Shown here piece after piece: positions 1 to 9,004 of a stretch of 64,000 nt of DNA. Position 1 is the first letter of the stretch. Every line of letters starts with the position of its first letter. The position numbers and the translations under genes were made by a program. Under the pieces are notes generated by a model. That model made no database searches. It was not told where the DNA came from and saw only the letters and a program-made list of their open reading frames with translations. The stretch comes from Shewanella nanhaiensis (GTDB taxonomy: Bacteria > Pseudomonadota > Gammaproteobacteria > Enterobacterales > Shewanellaceae), in the NCBI RefSeq assembly GCF_019457885.1, contig NZ_JAHZST010000017.1, positions 1 to 64,000 of the forward strand, written 5' to 3'.

Positions 1-63
1 AGATATGTAAGGCATCAAGAAAAGGTTGAAAAACAGGAGCAGCCGCAATTAGATTTGAAGTAG
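1..63 (+). CDS. 3' end of an unidentified gene (partial)
   Basis: An open frame enters from the left edge and ends at TAG (61-63), giving about 20 residues that finish in PQLDLK. The tail is rich in Glu, Gln and Lys. It is followed directly by two hairpins, the second with a T-rich tail, which supports its being a real gene end. Too little is present to name the product. Confidence 0.5.
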   Translation, partial: RYVRHQEKVEKQEQPQLDLK

Positions 64-68
64 ACAAC

Positions 69-125
69 GCCCCCTTTTAGGGGGCTAATGCAAAGCCACC
101 TTCTTCAGAAGGTGGATTCTTTACT
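69..125 (+). terminator. Two hairpins ending the upstream gene
   Basis: The first stem is GCCCCC/GGGGGC (69-74 with 80-85) and has no T-run. The second is CCACCTTC/GAAGGTGG (96-103 with 108-115), followed by a T-rich stretch. The second is the likelier intrinsic terminator. Confidence 0.7.
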
Positions 126-147
126 TTTATTCGTCAAACTTTCCACT

Positions 148-415
148 AATACCAACCAGTATAAGAAGTTGTTTGTTTTTTGGCAAACTAATTCAAGGCG
201 AATGGATGATGGATTATTCCTTTGTGAGTTCATTTAACGCAGAAGTAGGCAGCCAAAAACACTCCTTACAGGCGAGTTTTAGCGGTGCTGATGCAGTGAC
301 TTTTTATAAACAAAGAGAGAGCTTAACCCTAGTTTCACTATGCTTTTCACTCGTTGCCTTGTCTCAGGACCGCTAAACTCTCGCTGAGCGATTAAATCTT
401 TATGCTGATTGGTAT
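148..415 (+). repeat. Dispersed repeat element, copy 1 (MITE-like, ~268 bp)
   Basis: This segment matches the reverse complement of 20237-20502 over essentially its whole length, with scattered substitutions. The ends form imperfect terminal inverted repeats: ATACCAACCAGTATAA on the left, and the right end reverse-complements to ATACCAATCAGCATAA. There is no transposase. A 67-codon frame inside (173-376) is not kept open in the other copy and is judged non-coding. It looks like a non-autonomous mobile repeat; the transposase family that moved it is not identifiable here. Confidence 0.8.
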
Positions 416-481
416 AAAGAGCGAGTTTTTCTATATCTACTAGACTAAAGATAATCAATGTAATTTAGTTGGTGGTTTAGT

Positions 482-2800
482 ATGAAAATCTCGAGCAAAA
501 TTATTCTAGCTACTGTTTTATTGTCAGGGATTGGCATATTTACCGCAGGATCATTGGTGGGATGGAGATCCTCATCAGTTGCTTCAGAGGCTTTGGAAAA
601 AAGAGCCTTTGAACAGCTCGTTGCTATTAGAGAGATGCAAAAAAACCGGATTGAACGCTACTTCTCAACCATAGTAAAGGAGGTCACTACGCTCTCAAAT
701 GATCGCATGGTGATGGATATGATGGAGGAGATCCCCCAATCATTCTTTAGATATAAGGATGAAACATCACTTAAAGAGGCGGGAGAGTTAAATGGATATT
801 ACACTCAGATGTTTGATGAAGAGTATTTGTCGCAAAATCCATCCAGTACCATCAGCTCAACCAGCAAACTGGAGCAGCTAAGTGACAATAGTAAATTAAT
901 ACAGCACGCCTATATTAGTGGTAACTCAAACCCCTTGGGCAGTAAAAATCAGCTAATGAAAGCTGAAGATGGATCTAAGTACAGCGAGTTACATAAGAAA
1001 TATCACCCCCATCTGAATCAGTATTTAGAAGCATTTGGTTTTTATGACATCTTTCTTATCGAGCCGGAAACTGGCTATGTTGTTTACTCTGTTTTTAAAG
1101 AGTTGGACTTTGCAACCTCCCTTTTAACTGGTCCCTATAAAGAGACTGGCTTAGCCGAAGCGTTTAGATTAGCGAACGCAACTGCAGAGAAAAATGAGAC
1201 TTTTTTAGTCGATTTTAAACCTTACTTTCCCTCCTATGAGGCCGCAGCGGCTTTTATCTCCTCTCCAATCTTTTCAAGCGAAGGTAAAAAACTGGGGATC
1301 TTAGTGTTTCAGATGCCTATTGATGAGATTAATAGCTTGATGACCTTTAAAGGTGAGTGGGCCAAGATGGGGTTAGGAAGTTCTGGAGAGACCTATCTGG
1401 TAGGAAGCGATCATCTTCTTAGAAGTCAGAGCCGCTTTTTACTTGATGATAAAGAGGGGTACTTTAAAGCCTTACTCGCTGCTGGAACCGCTTCTAAGAT
1501 CGTTGATAAAATCAGTGCTAGTGGCTCCGCAATCGGTTATCAAAAAGTGGAGAGTGAGGGAGCCACAGCAGCGTTATCGGGTCAAACAGCCATTAAGGCT
1601 ATTAAAGACTATCGCAATGTGGATGTGTTATCAGCCTTTGCTCCATTAGAGATTAATGGGGTTGAGTGGGCAATATTAAGTGAAATTGATGTGGCTGAGG
1701 CGATGAAAGATAAAGATGAGATGCTGGTGACTATATGGCAAGTTATCTCGGTTATCATTCTTATCTTAGTGCCTTTGACCTTAGTGGCTGGTTTTTTAGT
1801 TGGTCGTGGCATATCAAATCCAATCAACAGTTTTATCTCTCAGGTGAATAAAGTCGCCGATGAGAAAGATCTGACAACGCGAATTAATTACCAAGGCAAT
1901 GATGAGTTGTTCTCGTTAGCGACCTCATTTAACCAACTGATGCAGGGGCTGCAAGAGGTCTTAAATAGCGTTGAAGAGTTGGCTGCAACATTGCTAGACT
2001 CAACTGGAAAGATGCTGGTCAATATTGGTGAAACGACTGATCAAACACAGATGCAGTCAAATAATGCCGACAGTGTTGCGGTAGCAACAAATCAGCTACT
2101 TGCCACAATTCAAGAGGTGGCAAAAAATGCGGCCAACGCTTCAGACTCGGTAAGGGATACTGAGAATAAGTGTCAAGAGACAAGTCATGTGGCTGAGCGG
2201 CTAGAGAGCGATATGTCTGAGCTCAATATACAGATGAACTCAGCTTCAGCTTCAATTGATAAATTGGCTAAAGAGAGTGAATCGATTGGCTCTGTACTTG
2301 ATGTTATTCAAGCCATTGCCGAGCAAACAAACTTGCTAGCACTTAATGCTGCAATTGAGGCTGCCCGAGCTGGTGAGCAGGGAAGAGGATTCGCAGTGGT
2401 TGCGGATGAGGTTAGAACATTAGCGTCACGAACCCAACAATCGACAGAGGATATTAGAGAGAAGATAAACTCCCTACAGCATGAAACTGAAACTACGGTC
2501 AAAATGGTGACGTCATCGAGCCAGATGGCGAACTCGAGTATCGGGGCTTGTGAAGAAAACCGTAAAATTCTCTCAGAGGTATTGGCCTTGATATCTCAAT
2601 TGAGTGACATGAATATGCAGATCGCCACAGCCTCAGAGGAGCAAAGTTCAGTGGTGGGCGAGATAAATCAGAATATCACTGAGATAGCAGGAACATCGCA
2701 AAATATCTCAAGTAAAGCAGAGTTGAGTAAAGATGATGTGCACAATTTAAGTTCACTCGTAGTTAGTTTAGAGGAGCGGATGAGAGAGTTTAAATTATAG
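482..2800 (+). CDS. Methyl-accepting chemotaxis protein with periplasmic Cache-type sensor
   Basis: A 772-residue inner-membrane chemoreceptor that would signal through CheW/CheA to the flagellar motor. The first membrane helix is at about residues 7-27. A large periplasmic region (about 30-410) follows, of the size and pattern of a double Cache sensor. The second helix is at about 416-440, followed by a HAMP segment beginning ISNPIN. The cytoplasmic signalling domain carries the highly conserved hairpin tip (AEQTNLLALNAAIEAARAGE, about 613-632). No C-terminal CheR-binding pentapeptide is present. The ligand is unknown. It is a single gene bounded by the upstream repeat and its own terminator. 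The family call is firm; the Cache assignment rests on size and topology. Confidence 0.93.
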   Translation: MKISSKIILATVLLSGIGIFTAGSLVGWRSSSVASEALEKRAFEQLVAIREMQKNRIERYFSTIVKEVTTLSNDRMVMDMMEEIPQSFFRYKDETSLKEAGELNGYYTQMFDEEYLSQNPSSTISSTSKLEQLSDNSKLIQHAYISGNSNPLGSKNQLMKAEDGSKYSELHKKYHPHLNQYLEAFGFYDIFLIEPETGYVVYSVFKELDFATSLLTGPYKETGLAEAFRLANATAEKNETFLVDFKPYFPSYEAAAAFISSPIFSSEGKKLGILVFQMPIDEINSLMTFKGEWAKMGLGSSGETYLVGSDHLLRSQSRFLLDDKEGYFKALLAAGTASKIVDKISASGSAIGYQKVESEGATAALSGQTAIKAIKDYRNVDVLSAFAPLEINGVEWAILSEIDVAEAMKDKDEMLVTIWQVISVIILILVPLTLVAGFLVGRGISNPINSFISQVNKVADEKDLTTRINYQGNDELFSLATSFNQLMQGLQEVLNSVEELAATLLDSTGKMLVNIGETTDQTQMQSNNADSVAVATNQLLATIQEVAKNAANASDSVRDTENKCQETSHVAERLESDMSELNIQMNSASASIDKLAKESESIGSVLDVIQAIAEQTNLLALNAAIEAARAGEQGRGFAVVADEVRTLASRTQQSTEDIREKINSLQHETETTVKMVTSSSQMANSSIGACEENRKILSEVLALISQLSDMNMQIATASEEQSSVVGEINQNITEIAGTSQNISSKAELSKDDVHNLSSLVVSLEERMREFKL

Positions 2801-2818
2801 TTGTTTGAAAGCTTGATG

Positions 2819-2850
2819 ATAAAGAGGCCTTAGTGGCCTCTTTATTTTTG
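2819..2850 (+). terminator. Terminator after the chemoreceptor gene
   Basis: The stem AAAGAGGCC/GGCCTCTTT with a TTAG loop is followed by a T-run. It lies between convergent genes and may also serve the minus-strand gene that ends at 2865. Confidence 0.85.
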
Positions 2851-2864
2851 AGCTTTGCTTGTGT

Positions 2865-3524
2865 TTAAAGATCGATTTCGTGGGTATAACTCACGATGAC
2901 CTTGTAATCATCATCAATCTCATCTTCGCTAACTTGGCTCAGCATAAAGCTAAACCCACTCTTGCTAAGACTGATATTATAATCTTGATAGTCGAGACCA
3001 TCATCGAAGTTATAACTACCCGCATGTAGCTCTAACTCAATGTCACCTAATATTTCGAAGGTCAGGTTAGCTTCAACATAGATATCATCGCCAAAGTTTG
3101 ATGACCAGTCTGAATGGGCGGTTGTTGAAACACCAACTGAGAGGAAGTTCCAAGCAAGGGAGCCATATACTTCACCGAAGTCGAGTTCATCGCCATCGGG
3201 ATAACCATAATAGACATAGCCAAAATCATAGCTGAATTCACCTACATCATTAGCAAAACCTAAGTAGAGATCTAACTCGGTTGAGGCATCATCACCAAAA
3301 TCGACATTAGATGCCCAAGTTCCAACATAGACGCCCATCTCTGATGCGTAATCAATCCCTCCGGAAACAGCTGGTTTATCATCTGTTTGAGTGACCCCTC
3401 TCCAAACGTAGTTATTGGTAACACCGATATTAGCCGATAATCCTTCAGTTGCATGAGCAAGGGAGGAGTAGTTAAAGGCTGCCGAAAGCCCTAAGGCGAT
3501 GCAGAGATATTTTTTCATCTTCAT
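2865..3524 (-). CDS. TorF family putative outer-membrane porin
   Basis: A secreted protein of about 219 residues with a Lys-rich N-terminus, a hydrophobic signal segment and an Ala-His-Ala cleavage region. The mature part is rich in aromatic and acidic residues in an alternating beta pattern (VTNNYVWRGVTQT near the start), typical of the Gcw_chp/TorF family (TIGR02001). It would sit in the outer membrane; the substrate is unknown. Three in-frame ATGs (3530, 3524, 3518) occur at the start. The second is preferred because AGGA lies seven bases before it. The family name does not imply a link to TMAO respiration. Confidence 0.8.
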   Translation of the reverse strand: MKMKKYLCIALGLSAAFNYSSLAHATEGLSANIGVTNNYVWRGVTQTDDKPAVSGGIDYASEMGVYVGTWASNVDFGDDASTELDLYLGFANDVGEFSYDFGYVYYGYPDGDELDFGEVYGSLAWNFLSVGVSTTAHSDWSSNFGDDIYVEANLTFEILGDIELELHAGSYNFDDGLDYQDYNISLSKSGFSFMLSQVSEDEIDDDYKVIVSYTHEIDL

Positions 3525-3879
3525 TCTCATTTCCTATATTTTTTGTGCTCTGGTTAGCGAAATTTCAATTAAAGACCAGAATTCAGCTAACTAGAACATT
3601 TACTGTTCATTAGAAGTCTAGTGTAAATCCCAGAGTTTGCAGACAACTGAGTTCTGTTTTAGTTTTGGAATTAAGACCTTGATGGTTTTTTTATGGTAGC
3701 TTGGGGAAAATTAATTCGAAATTGTGCGAAAGGTTAGCTTGCTTGGCTTTTTCACCACTGGCGTCATGGGCGCTCTATGTATAGAATGGGGTTATTCCAA
3801 GATAAATGATTATTACTGTGTTGGCCCTAAATTGGTCAGCATAGGCTGCTTTTGTTTTAAAAGGAGACGAAAGAGTATT

Positions 3880-4356
3880 ATGAATAAGGTCCCAATGACT
3901 ATTGTTGGTGCAGATCAACTACGTAAAGAGTTAGATTATTTAAAGTTTGAGAAGCGCCCTAAAATTGCAGAAGCAATTGGTGAGGCGAGAGAGCTTGGCG
4001 ATCTGAAAGAAAATGCAGAGTACCATGCCGCACGTGAAGAGCAGGGGCTATGTGAAGCTCGCGTTCGTGATATCGAAGGTAAGCTATCAAATGCTCAGAT
4101 CATCGATGTGACTAAGATGCAGAACACGGGGCGTATTATCTTTGGTACCACTGTGACTATTTTAAATATCGATACCGATGTTGAAACAACCTATAGAATT
4201 GTCGGTGACGATGAAGCGAATATTAAGGAGAACCTACTTTCTGTCAGCTCTCCTATTGCACGTGGTCTGATAGGTAAAAATGTCGACGATGAGGTGACTA
4301 TTAACACCCCTGGCGGTATGACAGAGTATGAGATCATTGCTGTAGAGTATATTTAA
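3880..4356 (+). CDS. greA: Transcription elongation factor GreA
   Basis: GreA enters the RNA polymerase secondary channel and stimulates cleavage of backtracked transcripts. The 158 residues match the usual length. The N-terminal coiled coil carries the functional acidic tip in GDLKENAEYHAAREEQG, and the C-terminal globular domain includes IVGDDEANIKENLLSVSSP. The frame is open up to 3724, but that extension resembles no GreA. AAGGAGA (3861-3867) sits correctly before the ATG at 3880. It stands alone, with its own terminator just downstream. Confidence 0.97.
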   Translation: MNKVPMTIVGADQLRKELDYLKFEKRPKIAEAIGEARELGDLKENAEYHAAREEQGLCEARVRDIEGKLSNAQIIDVTKMQNTGRIIFGTTVTILNIDTDVETTYRIVGDDEANIKENLLSVSSPIARGLIGKNVDDEVTINTPGGMTEYEIIAVEYI

Positions 4357-4382
4357 CTCTATATCGTAGCAGTTAGTTAACT

Positions 4383-4408
4383 AAAGCCGCTTCTATAGCG
4401 GCTTTTTT
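4383..4408 (+). terminator. greA terminator
   Basis: A nine-base stem AAAGCCGCT/AGCGGCTTT with a five-base loop leads directly into a T-run. Confidence 0.9.
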
Positions 4409-4512
4409 ATATCAGTAAGGAGAAGAGAAAGGTATAGATATATAAAAATTAATTTGTATCTATCTAGGCTAAGCTCTACTATCTCTATTATCTAGATTAC
4501 TTAGGTTTATGA

Positions 4513-4998
4513 GTGCACACTTTTTTACGTTTGGTTTTTATTTGGCTTTTTCTGGGAGTTTTTTTAAATTCTCCAGCGTTTGCCCATGACTTCCAGAAAG
4601 TAGAAGGTACTCAACTTGTCCATGAACTAAGTATCTCACCAGTATCAACGCAAGATCTCAGTTTCACTTCTCTACTTGAAACTCCTCTCTTACCTCAAAA
4701 GCAATCAGCTTCAAATAAAGCGGTAAAAGATGATCAAGAGGACTCAAAATTCGTTCCCTTGATTTCACAGCGTCTTATCAGCTTTGCTCAGCATGATCCT
4801 CTTCAAAATGAGCCTGATTACCGTCTTGCATTTGAGTTTGCTCCACCTTTAGCGCTCTCTCTTACCATAGGCTACCGAGTCGATTTTGCTCAATCTTTAG
4901 ATTGGTCTCTACATATGGGTAAAAAGCCATCTAGGCTTTCTGGTTGGAAAGAGACAAATCTCCTCTATCGTTTCTCACAGACAAGCTCACTTAGTTAA
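4513..4998 (+). CDS. Secreted protein of unknown function
   Basis: A 161-residue frame starting with GTG. The N-terminus is a convincing signal peptide (a hydrophobic core ending SPAFAHD), so the product is exported. The rest shows no motif I recognise. A stretch around residues 55-80 is polar and probably disordered, and the C-terminal half (ALSLTIGYRVDFAQSL, then WSLHMGKKPSRLSG) has an alternating pattern that could be beta-strand. It lies between greA and secD, more than 100 bases from each, so it is probably transcribed alone. An ATG at 4509 is in another frame. Confidence 0.55.
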   Translation: MHTFLRLVFIWLFLGVFLNSPAFAHDFQKVEGTQLVHELSISPVSTQDLSFTSLLETPLLPQKQSASNKAVKDDQEDSKFVPLISQRLISFAQHDPLQNEPDYRLAFEFAPPLALSLTIGYRVDFAQSLDWSLHMGKKPSRLSGWKETNLLYRFSQTSSLS

Positions 4999-5121
4999 GT
5001 TTCTCTAGCCATATTTCATGGCGTCTATCTACTGACATTTTTTAGCCTAATTTGCGTTAAAGGTATGGTTTCGCATACCTGCGCTTGGGCTGGAAGCCTG
5101 TATTATTTATAAGAGTTAACT

Positions 5122-6936
5122 ATGAGAAAACAGACTAATAGTAAAGTGTTAAACCATTACGCTGCATGGAAGTATGTGGTGTTAGTTGTGACTTTTATCG
5201 TCATGCTACTGAGTGCATTACCTACATTGTATGGTGAAGATGCGGCCATTGAGATTGGCGCAAAAGCAAAGTTAAATCTAACACCTCTACAGCTTAACAG
5301 TGTGCTTAAAAGTGATGATATTGAGGTTAAGCGCATCGATCACAATAGTGATAAAACCCTAATTGTCCTAGCCGACGATAACCAGCAAAGCAAAGCAAAA
5401 GCTTTATTAAGCAGTTATATTGAGGATGCATCAGGATTAACGCTCGCCTTGGCACCAGCAGCACCTGATTGGTTACTCTCTTTAGGGGTTAAGCCAATTA
5501 AGCTTGGATTAGATCTTCGGGGGGGAGTGCAATTCCTATTGGATGTTGAACTTGAACCTGTGTATCAGCTTCATTATGACGCCTTTATTGACAGTGTAAG
5601 GCAGTTTGCCCGTCAACAGGGGATCCCTGGAGTAACAGTTCATCAAAATGCCGATTCCAATGTGGCTATCAATTTAGCTAATCCAGACTATAAAGGAAAA
5701 GTTCGACAGTTTATCGCAAACAACTATCCAACATGGCAAGTTTCAAACTCAGACAATTCGGGTCTAAAAGCGGATATCAAAGCCGATGAAAAGATTAAGA
5801 TTCGGGATCTGACGGTCAAACAAAATCTGCAGATTATGCGTAGCCGTATTGAGCAGCTTGGGATCACTGAGGCTTTAGTACAGCGACAAGGTGAGCACAG
5901 GATCAGAATTGAGTTACCGGGTGTTCAAGATCCTGCTGCGGCGAAAAATGTCATCGGAGCAACAGCAAGTTTGGCATTTTATCAAGTTAAGCAGGAGGGC
6001 TCTGTTAACGCTCAAGTTTTAAGAGAGCGCTCAGGAAATCCTGTTTATGTTGCTCGTAAACCTGTTTTAGGTGGGGAGCATATTGTCGATGCCAGAGCCA
6101 GCTTAGGTGAAATGGGAATGCCAGAGGTGGTCATTAATCTTGACCGCTCTGGTGGGAAAATTATGTCTGATTTCTCTCGTGACAATATTGGTAAGCCTAT
6201 GGCGACCTCATATAGTGAATACAGCCGTGATGAACAGGGGAAGGTGAGGCAAACCACAGAGATCATCAGTGTGGCAACGATTCAATCTCAGTTAGGCGAT
6301 CGTTTCAGTATCACAGGCGCGGGAGATTATGCTCAGGCGCAGCAGTTAGCTTTATTGCTTAGAGCGGGTTCTATGACAGCCCCCGTCACCATTGTTGAGG
6401 AGAGAACCATAGGCCCGAGTTTAGGGGCTGAGAATATTGAAAATGGCTTCTCCGCTTTAGCTTTGGGGATGGCGATGACGTTACTTTTCATGGGGCTTTG
6501 GTATCGACGTTTAGGTTGGGTTGCGAATGTTGCGCTGCTTGCCAATATGGTTATTTTGTTTGGTCTGCTTGCCCTTATTCCTGGCGCAGTACTGACATTG
6601 CCGGGTATCGCTGGACTGGTATTAACAGTAGGCATGGCCGTTGATACTAATGTGCTTATTTTTGAACGGATAAAAGATAAATTGCAGGAGGGGAGAGGCT
6701 TTGCACATGCAATTGATAGAGGTTTTGACAGTGCTGTTGCAACTATTTTCGATGCAAATTTCACCACTATGATCACAGCTGTGGTGCTCTACTCCATCGG
6801 TAATGGGCCAATTCAAGGGTTTGCTCTTACTTTAGGTTTAGGGCTATTGACCAGTATGTTTACGGGAATTTTTGCTTCAAGGGCACTGATTAACTGGAAG
6901 TATGGGCGCGACTTTAGCCGTGATGTGAGGGTGTAA
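5122..6936 (+). CDS. secD: Protein translocase subunit SecD
   Basis: SecD, with SecF, uses the proton gradient to complete Sec-dependent export on the periplasmic side. The 604 residues show an N-terminal membrane helix (about 15-35), the conserved LGLDLRGGVQFLLDV segment opening the periplasmic P1 region (about 127), and a C-terminal bundle of membrane helices including AVDTNVLIFERIKDKLQEGR. SecF follows after one base, so they form one operon. The classical tgt-yajC-secD-secF context is absent. Shewanella genomes usually carry two secDF sets, and this looks like the second, but the other lies outside the window. Confidence 0.95.
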   Translation: MRKQTNSKVLNHYAAWKYVVLVVTFIVMLLSALPTLYGEDAAIEIGAKAKLNLTPLQLNSVLKSDDIEVKRIDHNSDKTLIVLADDNQQSKAKALLSSYIEDASGLTLALAPAAPDWLLSLGVKPIKLGLDLRGGVQFLLDVELEPVYQLHYDAFIDSVRQFARQQGIPGVTVHQNADSNVAINLANPDYKGKVRQFIANNYPTWQVSNSDNSGLKADIKADEKIKIRDLTVKQNLQIMRSRIEQLGITEALVQRQGEHRIRIELPGVQDPAAAKNVIGATASLAFYQVKQEGSVNAQVLRERSGNPVYVARKPVLGGEHIVDARASLGEMGMPEVVINLDRSGGKIMSDFSRDNIGKPMATSYSEYSRDEQGKVRQTTEIISVATIQSQLGDRFSITGAGDYAQAQQLALLLRAGSMTAPVTIVEERTIGPSLGAENIENGFSALALGMAMTLLFMGLWYRRLGWVANVALLANMVILFGLLALIPGAVLTLPGIAGLVLTVGMAVDTNVLIFERIKDKLQEGRGFAHAIDRGFDSAVATIFDANFTTMITAVVLYSIGNGPIQGFALTLGLGLLTSMFTGIFASRALINWKYGRDFSRDVRV

Positions 6937-6937
6937 T

Positions 6938-7882
6938 ATGAAAATTAATATGATGAATGGCAAGACGTGGGATTTTAGTAATATGACCCGATTAACTAAG
7001 TGGCGCTACTTCACTAGCTTTATCTCTTTAACCTTGATGATTCTATCTGTGACAATTATCTCCGTGAAAGGGTTTAATTGGGGCTTAGATTTTACTGGCG
7101 GTGTCGTAACGGAGATCCGTGTCGATAGGGAGATATCTGCTAAACAGATAGAGGTATTACTGGCTAAGTCGTCGCAGCAAGAGGTGAGTGTTATCTCAGC
7201 AGGAGAGCCTGGGCGATGGGTATTGAGATATAGTCAAACTCCAACTTCAGGTGATGTCAGTGCTAACGCTTTAGATATTACTCAAGTGCTCTCACCTTTA
7301 AAAAGTGAGGTTCAAGTGTTAAATAGCAGCATAGTTGGCCCTCAGATTGGACAAGAGCTAGCGGAGCAGGGCGGGTTAGCGCTCTTGGTCGCCATGCTGT
7401 GTATTTTAGGGTACCTGAGCTTCCGGTTTGAGTGGCGACTTGCCAGTGGCGCCCTGTTTGCGCTTTTTCATGATGTTATCTTTGTACTGGCTTTCTTCTC
7501 TCTGACGCAGATGGAGTTTAATTTAACAGTACTTGCGGCTGTGTTGGCGATATTGGGTTACTCCCTTAATGACTCGATTATCATTGCAGATAGGATACGG
7601 GAGCTATTAACGTTAAAGCCGAAGATGCCAATTGCAGATGTCTGTACCAGTGCGGTTAAAGCCACATTCTCACGTACTATGGTGACCAGTGGTACGACAT
7701 TGATGACAGTAAGTGCACTTTGGATAATGGGAGGTGGTGCGCTGGAGAGTTTTTCCATTGCAATGTTTATCGGTATCTTAACCGGGACCTGGTCATCAAT
7801 ATCTGTGGGGACCTGTTTACCTGAGTTATTTGGGGTGAACTCAGAGCATTATAAGTTAGTGCCTGTTAGCGACACCCCATAA
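6938..7882 (+). CDS. secF: Protein translocase subunit SecF
   Basis: Inner-membrane partner of SecD, 314 residues. One membrane helix is at about 24-44, then NWGLDFTGGVVTEIRV opens the short periplasmic domain. A cluster of C-terminal helices follows with LGYSLNDSIIIADRIREL, the SecF signature. The start lies one base after the secD stop, indicating translational coupling. No yajC is nearby. The family assignment is firm; why a second SecDF is kept cannot be read from the sequence. Confidence 0.95.
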   Translation: MKINMMNGKTWDFSNMTRLTKWRYFTSFISLTLMILSVTIISVKGFNWGLDFTGGVVTEIRVDREISAKQIEVLLAKSSQQEVSVISAGEPGRWVLRYSQTPTSGDVSANALDITQVLSPLKSEVQVLNSSIVGPQIGQELAEQGGLALLVAMLCILGYLSFRFEWRLASGALFALFHDVIFVLAFFSLTQMEFNLTVLAAVLAILGYSLNDSIIIADRIRELLTLKPKMPIADVCTSAVKATFSRTMVTSGTTLMTVSALWIMGGGALESFSIAMFIGILTGTWSSISVGTCLPELFGVNSEHYKLVPVSDTP

Positions 7883-7917
7883 AAAAATGGAGCCACTGAA
7901 TAGTCAGTGGCTCCGAT
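7882..7917 (-). terminator. Bidirectional terminator between secF and yhbY
   Basis: An 11-base perfect stem GGAGCCACTGA/TCAGTGGCTCC (7889-7899 with 7904-7914). On the minus strand the stem is followed by seven T residues, so it best terminates yhbY; on the plus strand the tail is weaker. Confidence 0.85.
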
Positions 7918-7974
7918 TTACTTACGGTAAGAGATTGCCTCAATGTGGAGGTAGTCACTTTTAATCACAAAAGC

Positions 7975-8274
7975 TTATTTTGCTTTTGGAATGGCAATCT
8001 TCATCTCTTCAGATTGACGGAATAGTACTAGGACGTGACCGATAAGCTGTACTTTTACAGCTTGAGTTTCACGCACAATGGCATCAACGACTGCATTTTT
8101 TAACTCTCTGTCGCCAGAGGCTACTTTCACTTTGATCAGTTCATGATAAGCGAGTGCATTATCAATTTCCGCCAGTACACCTTCAGTCAGGCCATTGGAA
8201 CCAAGCATCACTACAGGCTTCAGATTATGTGCTAAGCCCTTTAAGTGCTGTTTTTGTTTGGTTGTTAAGTTCAT
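7975..8274 (-). CDS. yhbY: Ribosome assembly RNA-binding protein YhbY
   Basis: A small CRM-domain protein that binds pre-50S ribosomal RNA. The 99 residues begin MNLTTKQKQHLKGLAH and include the family hallmark GSNGLTEGVLAEID at about 29-42, matching the E. coli protein closely in length and sequence. The frame can be extended three codons to a TTG, but the internal ATG is the conserved start. It is transcribed divergently from rlmE, as in other gammaproteobacteria, placing two 50S-maturation factors on a shared control region. Confidence 0.95.
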   Translation of the reverse strand: MNLTTKQKQHLKGLAHNLKPVVMLGSNGLTEGVLAEIDNALAYHELIKVKVASGDRELKNAVVDAIVRETQAVKVQLIGHVLVLFRQSEEMKIAIPKAK

Positions 8275-8365
8275 TTCTACCAACTTTATGCTGAGTTACT
8301 GTTGAAAAGCCGCTATTCTACCCTTATATACCCATTATGTAACTCTCATTTGTTGCGGATTTTAA

Positions 8366-8995
8366 ATGTCAGGAAAAAAACGAACAGCAAGTTCCTCTCG
8401 TTGGATGCAGGAACATTTTGATGATCACTATGTCAAATTGGCTCAAAAACGGGGATTTCGTTCACGCGCAGCGTTTAAAATAGAGGAGATCCAGGAGAAA
8501 GATAAACTGATCCGTCCTGGAATGACTGTTGTTGATTTAGGTGCCGCACCAGGTGGTTGGTCTCAGGTTGCAGTTAAATTAGCGGGTGACAATGGTAAAG
8601 TTATCGCTTGTGATATTTTGCCAATGGATCCCATCGTTGGTGTTGATTTTCTTCAAGGAGATTTTAGGGAGGAGAAAGTTCTCGATGCATTGTTAACTCG
8701 TGTAGGTGATGCCAAAGTCGATGTTGTTTTATCTGATATGGCGCCTAATATGAGTGGTACAGGTGGTGTAGATCAACCTCGCGCTATGTATCTAGTTGAG
8801 TTAGCATTGGATATGTGTCATCAAGTGTTGGCACCAAATGGTTGCTTTGCTGTTAAGGTCTTTCAGGGGGAGGGCTTTGAAGAGTACATGAAATCAGTAA
8901 GAGAGGCGTTTAAAACCGTCAAAACACGTAAGCCAGACTCTTCGCGACCACGTTCGCGTGAAGTCTATCTTGTGGCGACAGGGTACAAGTTATAG
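8366..8995 (+). CDS. rlmE: 23S rRNA 2'-O-ribose methyltransferase RlmE (FtsJ/RrmJ)
   Basis: Methylates the 2'-OH of U2552 in the 23S rRNA A-loop using S-adenosylmethionine. The 209 residues have the SAM-binding motif VDLGAAPGGWSQ (about 56-67). The full K-D-K-E catalytic set is present: Lys38 (RAAFK), Asp in LSDMAPNMSG (about 124), Lys in AVKVFQGEG (about 164) and Glu199 (RSREVYL). FtsH follows about 230 bases downstream, as in E. coli, but here the gap holds a tandem hairpin array. Confidence 0.97.
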   Translation: MSGKKRTASSSRWMQEHFDDHYVKLAQKRGFRSRAAFKIEEIQEKDKLIRPGMTVVDLGAAPGGWSQVAVKLAGDNGKVIACDILPMDPIVGVDFLQGDFREEKVLDALLTRVGDAKVDVVLSDMAPNMSGTGGVDQPRAMYLVELALDMCHQVLAPNGCFAVKVFQGEGFEEYMKSVREAFKTVKTRKPDSSRPRSREVYLVATGYKL

Positions 8996-9004
8996 TACTC
9001 TAAC

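Noticed and set aside
173..376. 67-codon frame in the first repeat
   Set aside because: It lies wholly within a dispersed repeat, and the second copy does not preserve the frame.
3724..3879. N-terminal extension of greA
   Set aside because: It does not resemble GreA; a good ribosome site sits directly before ATG 3880.
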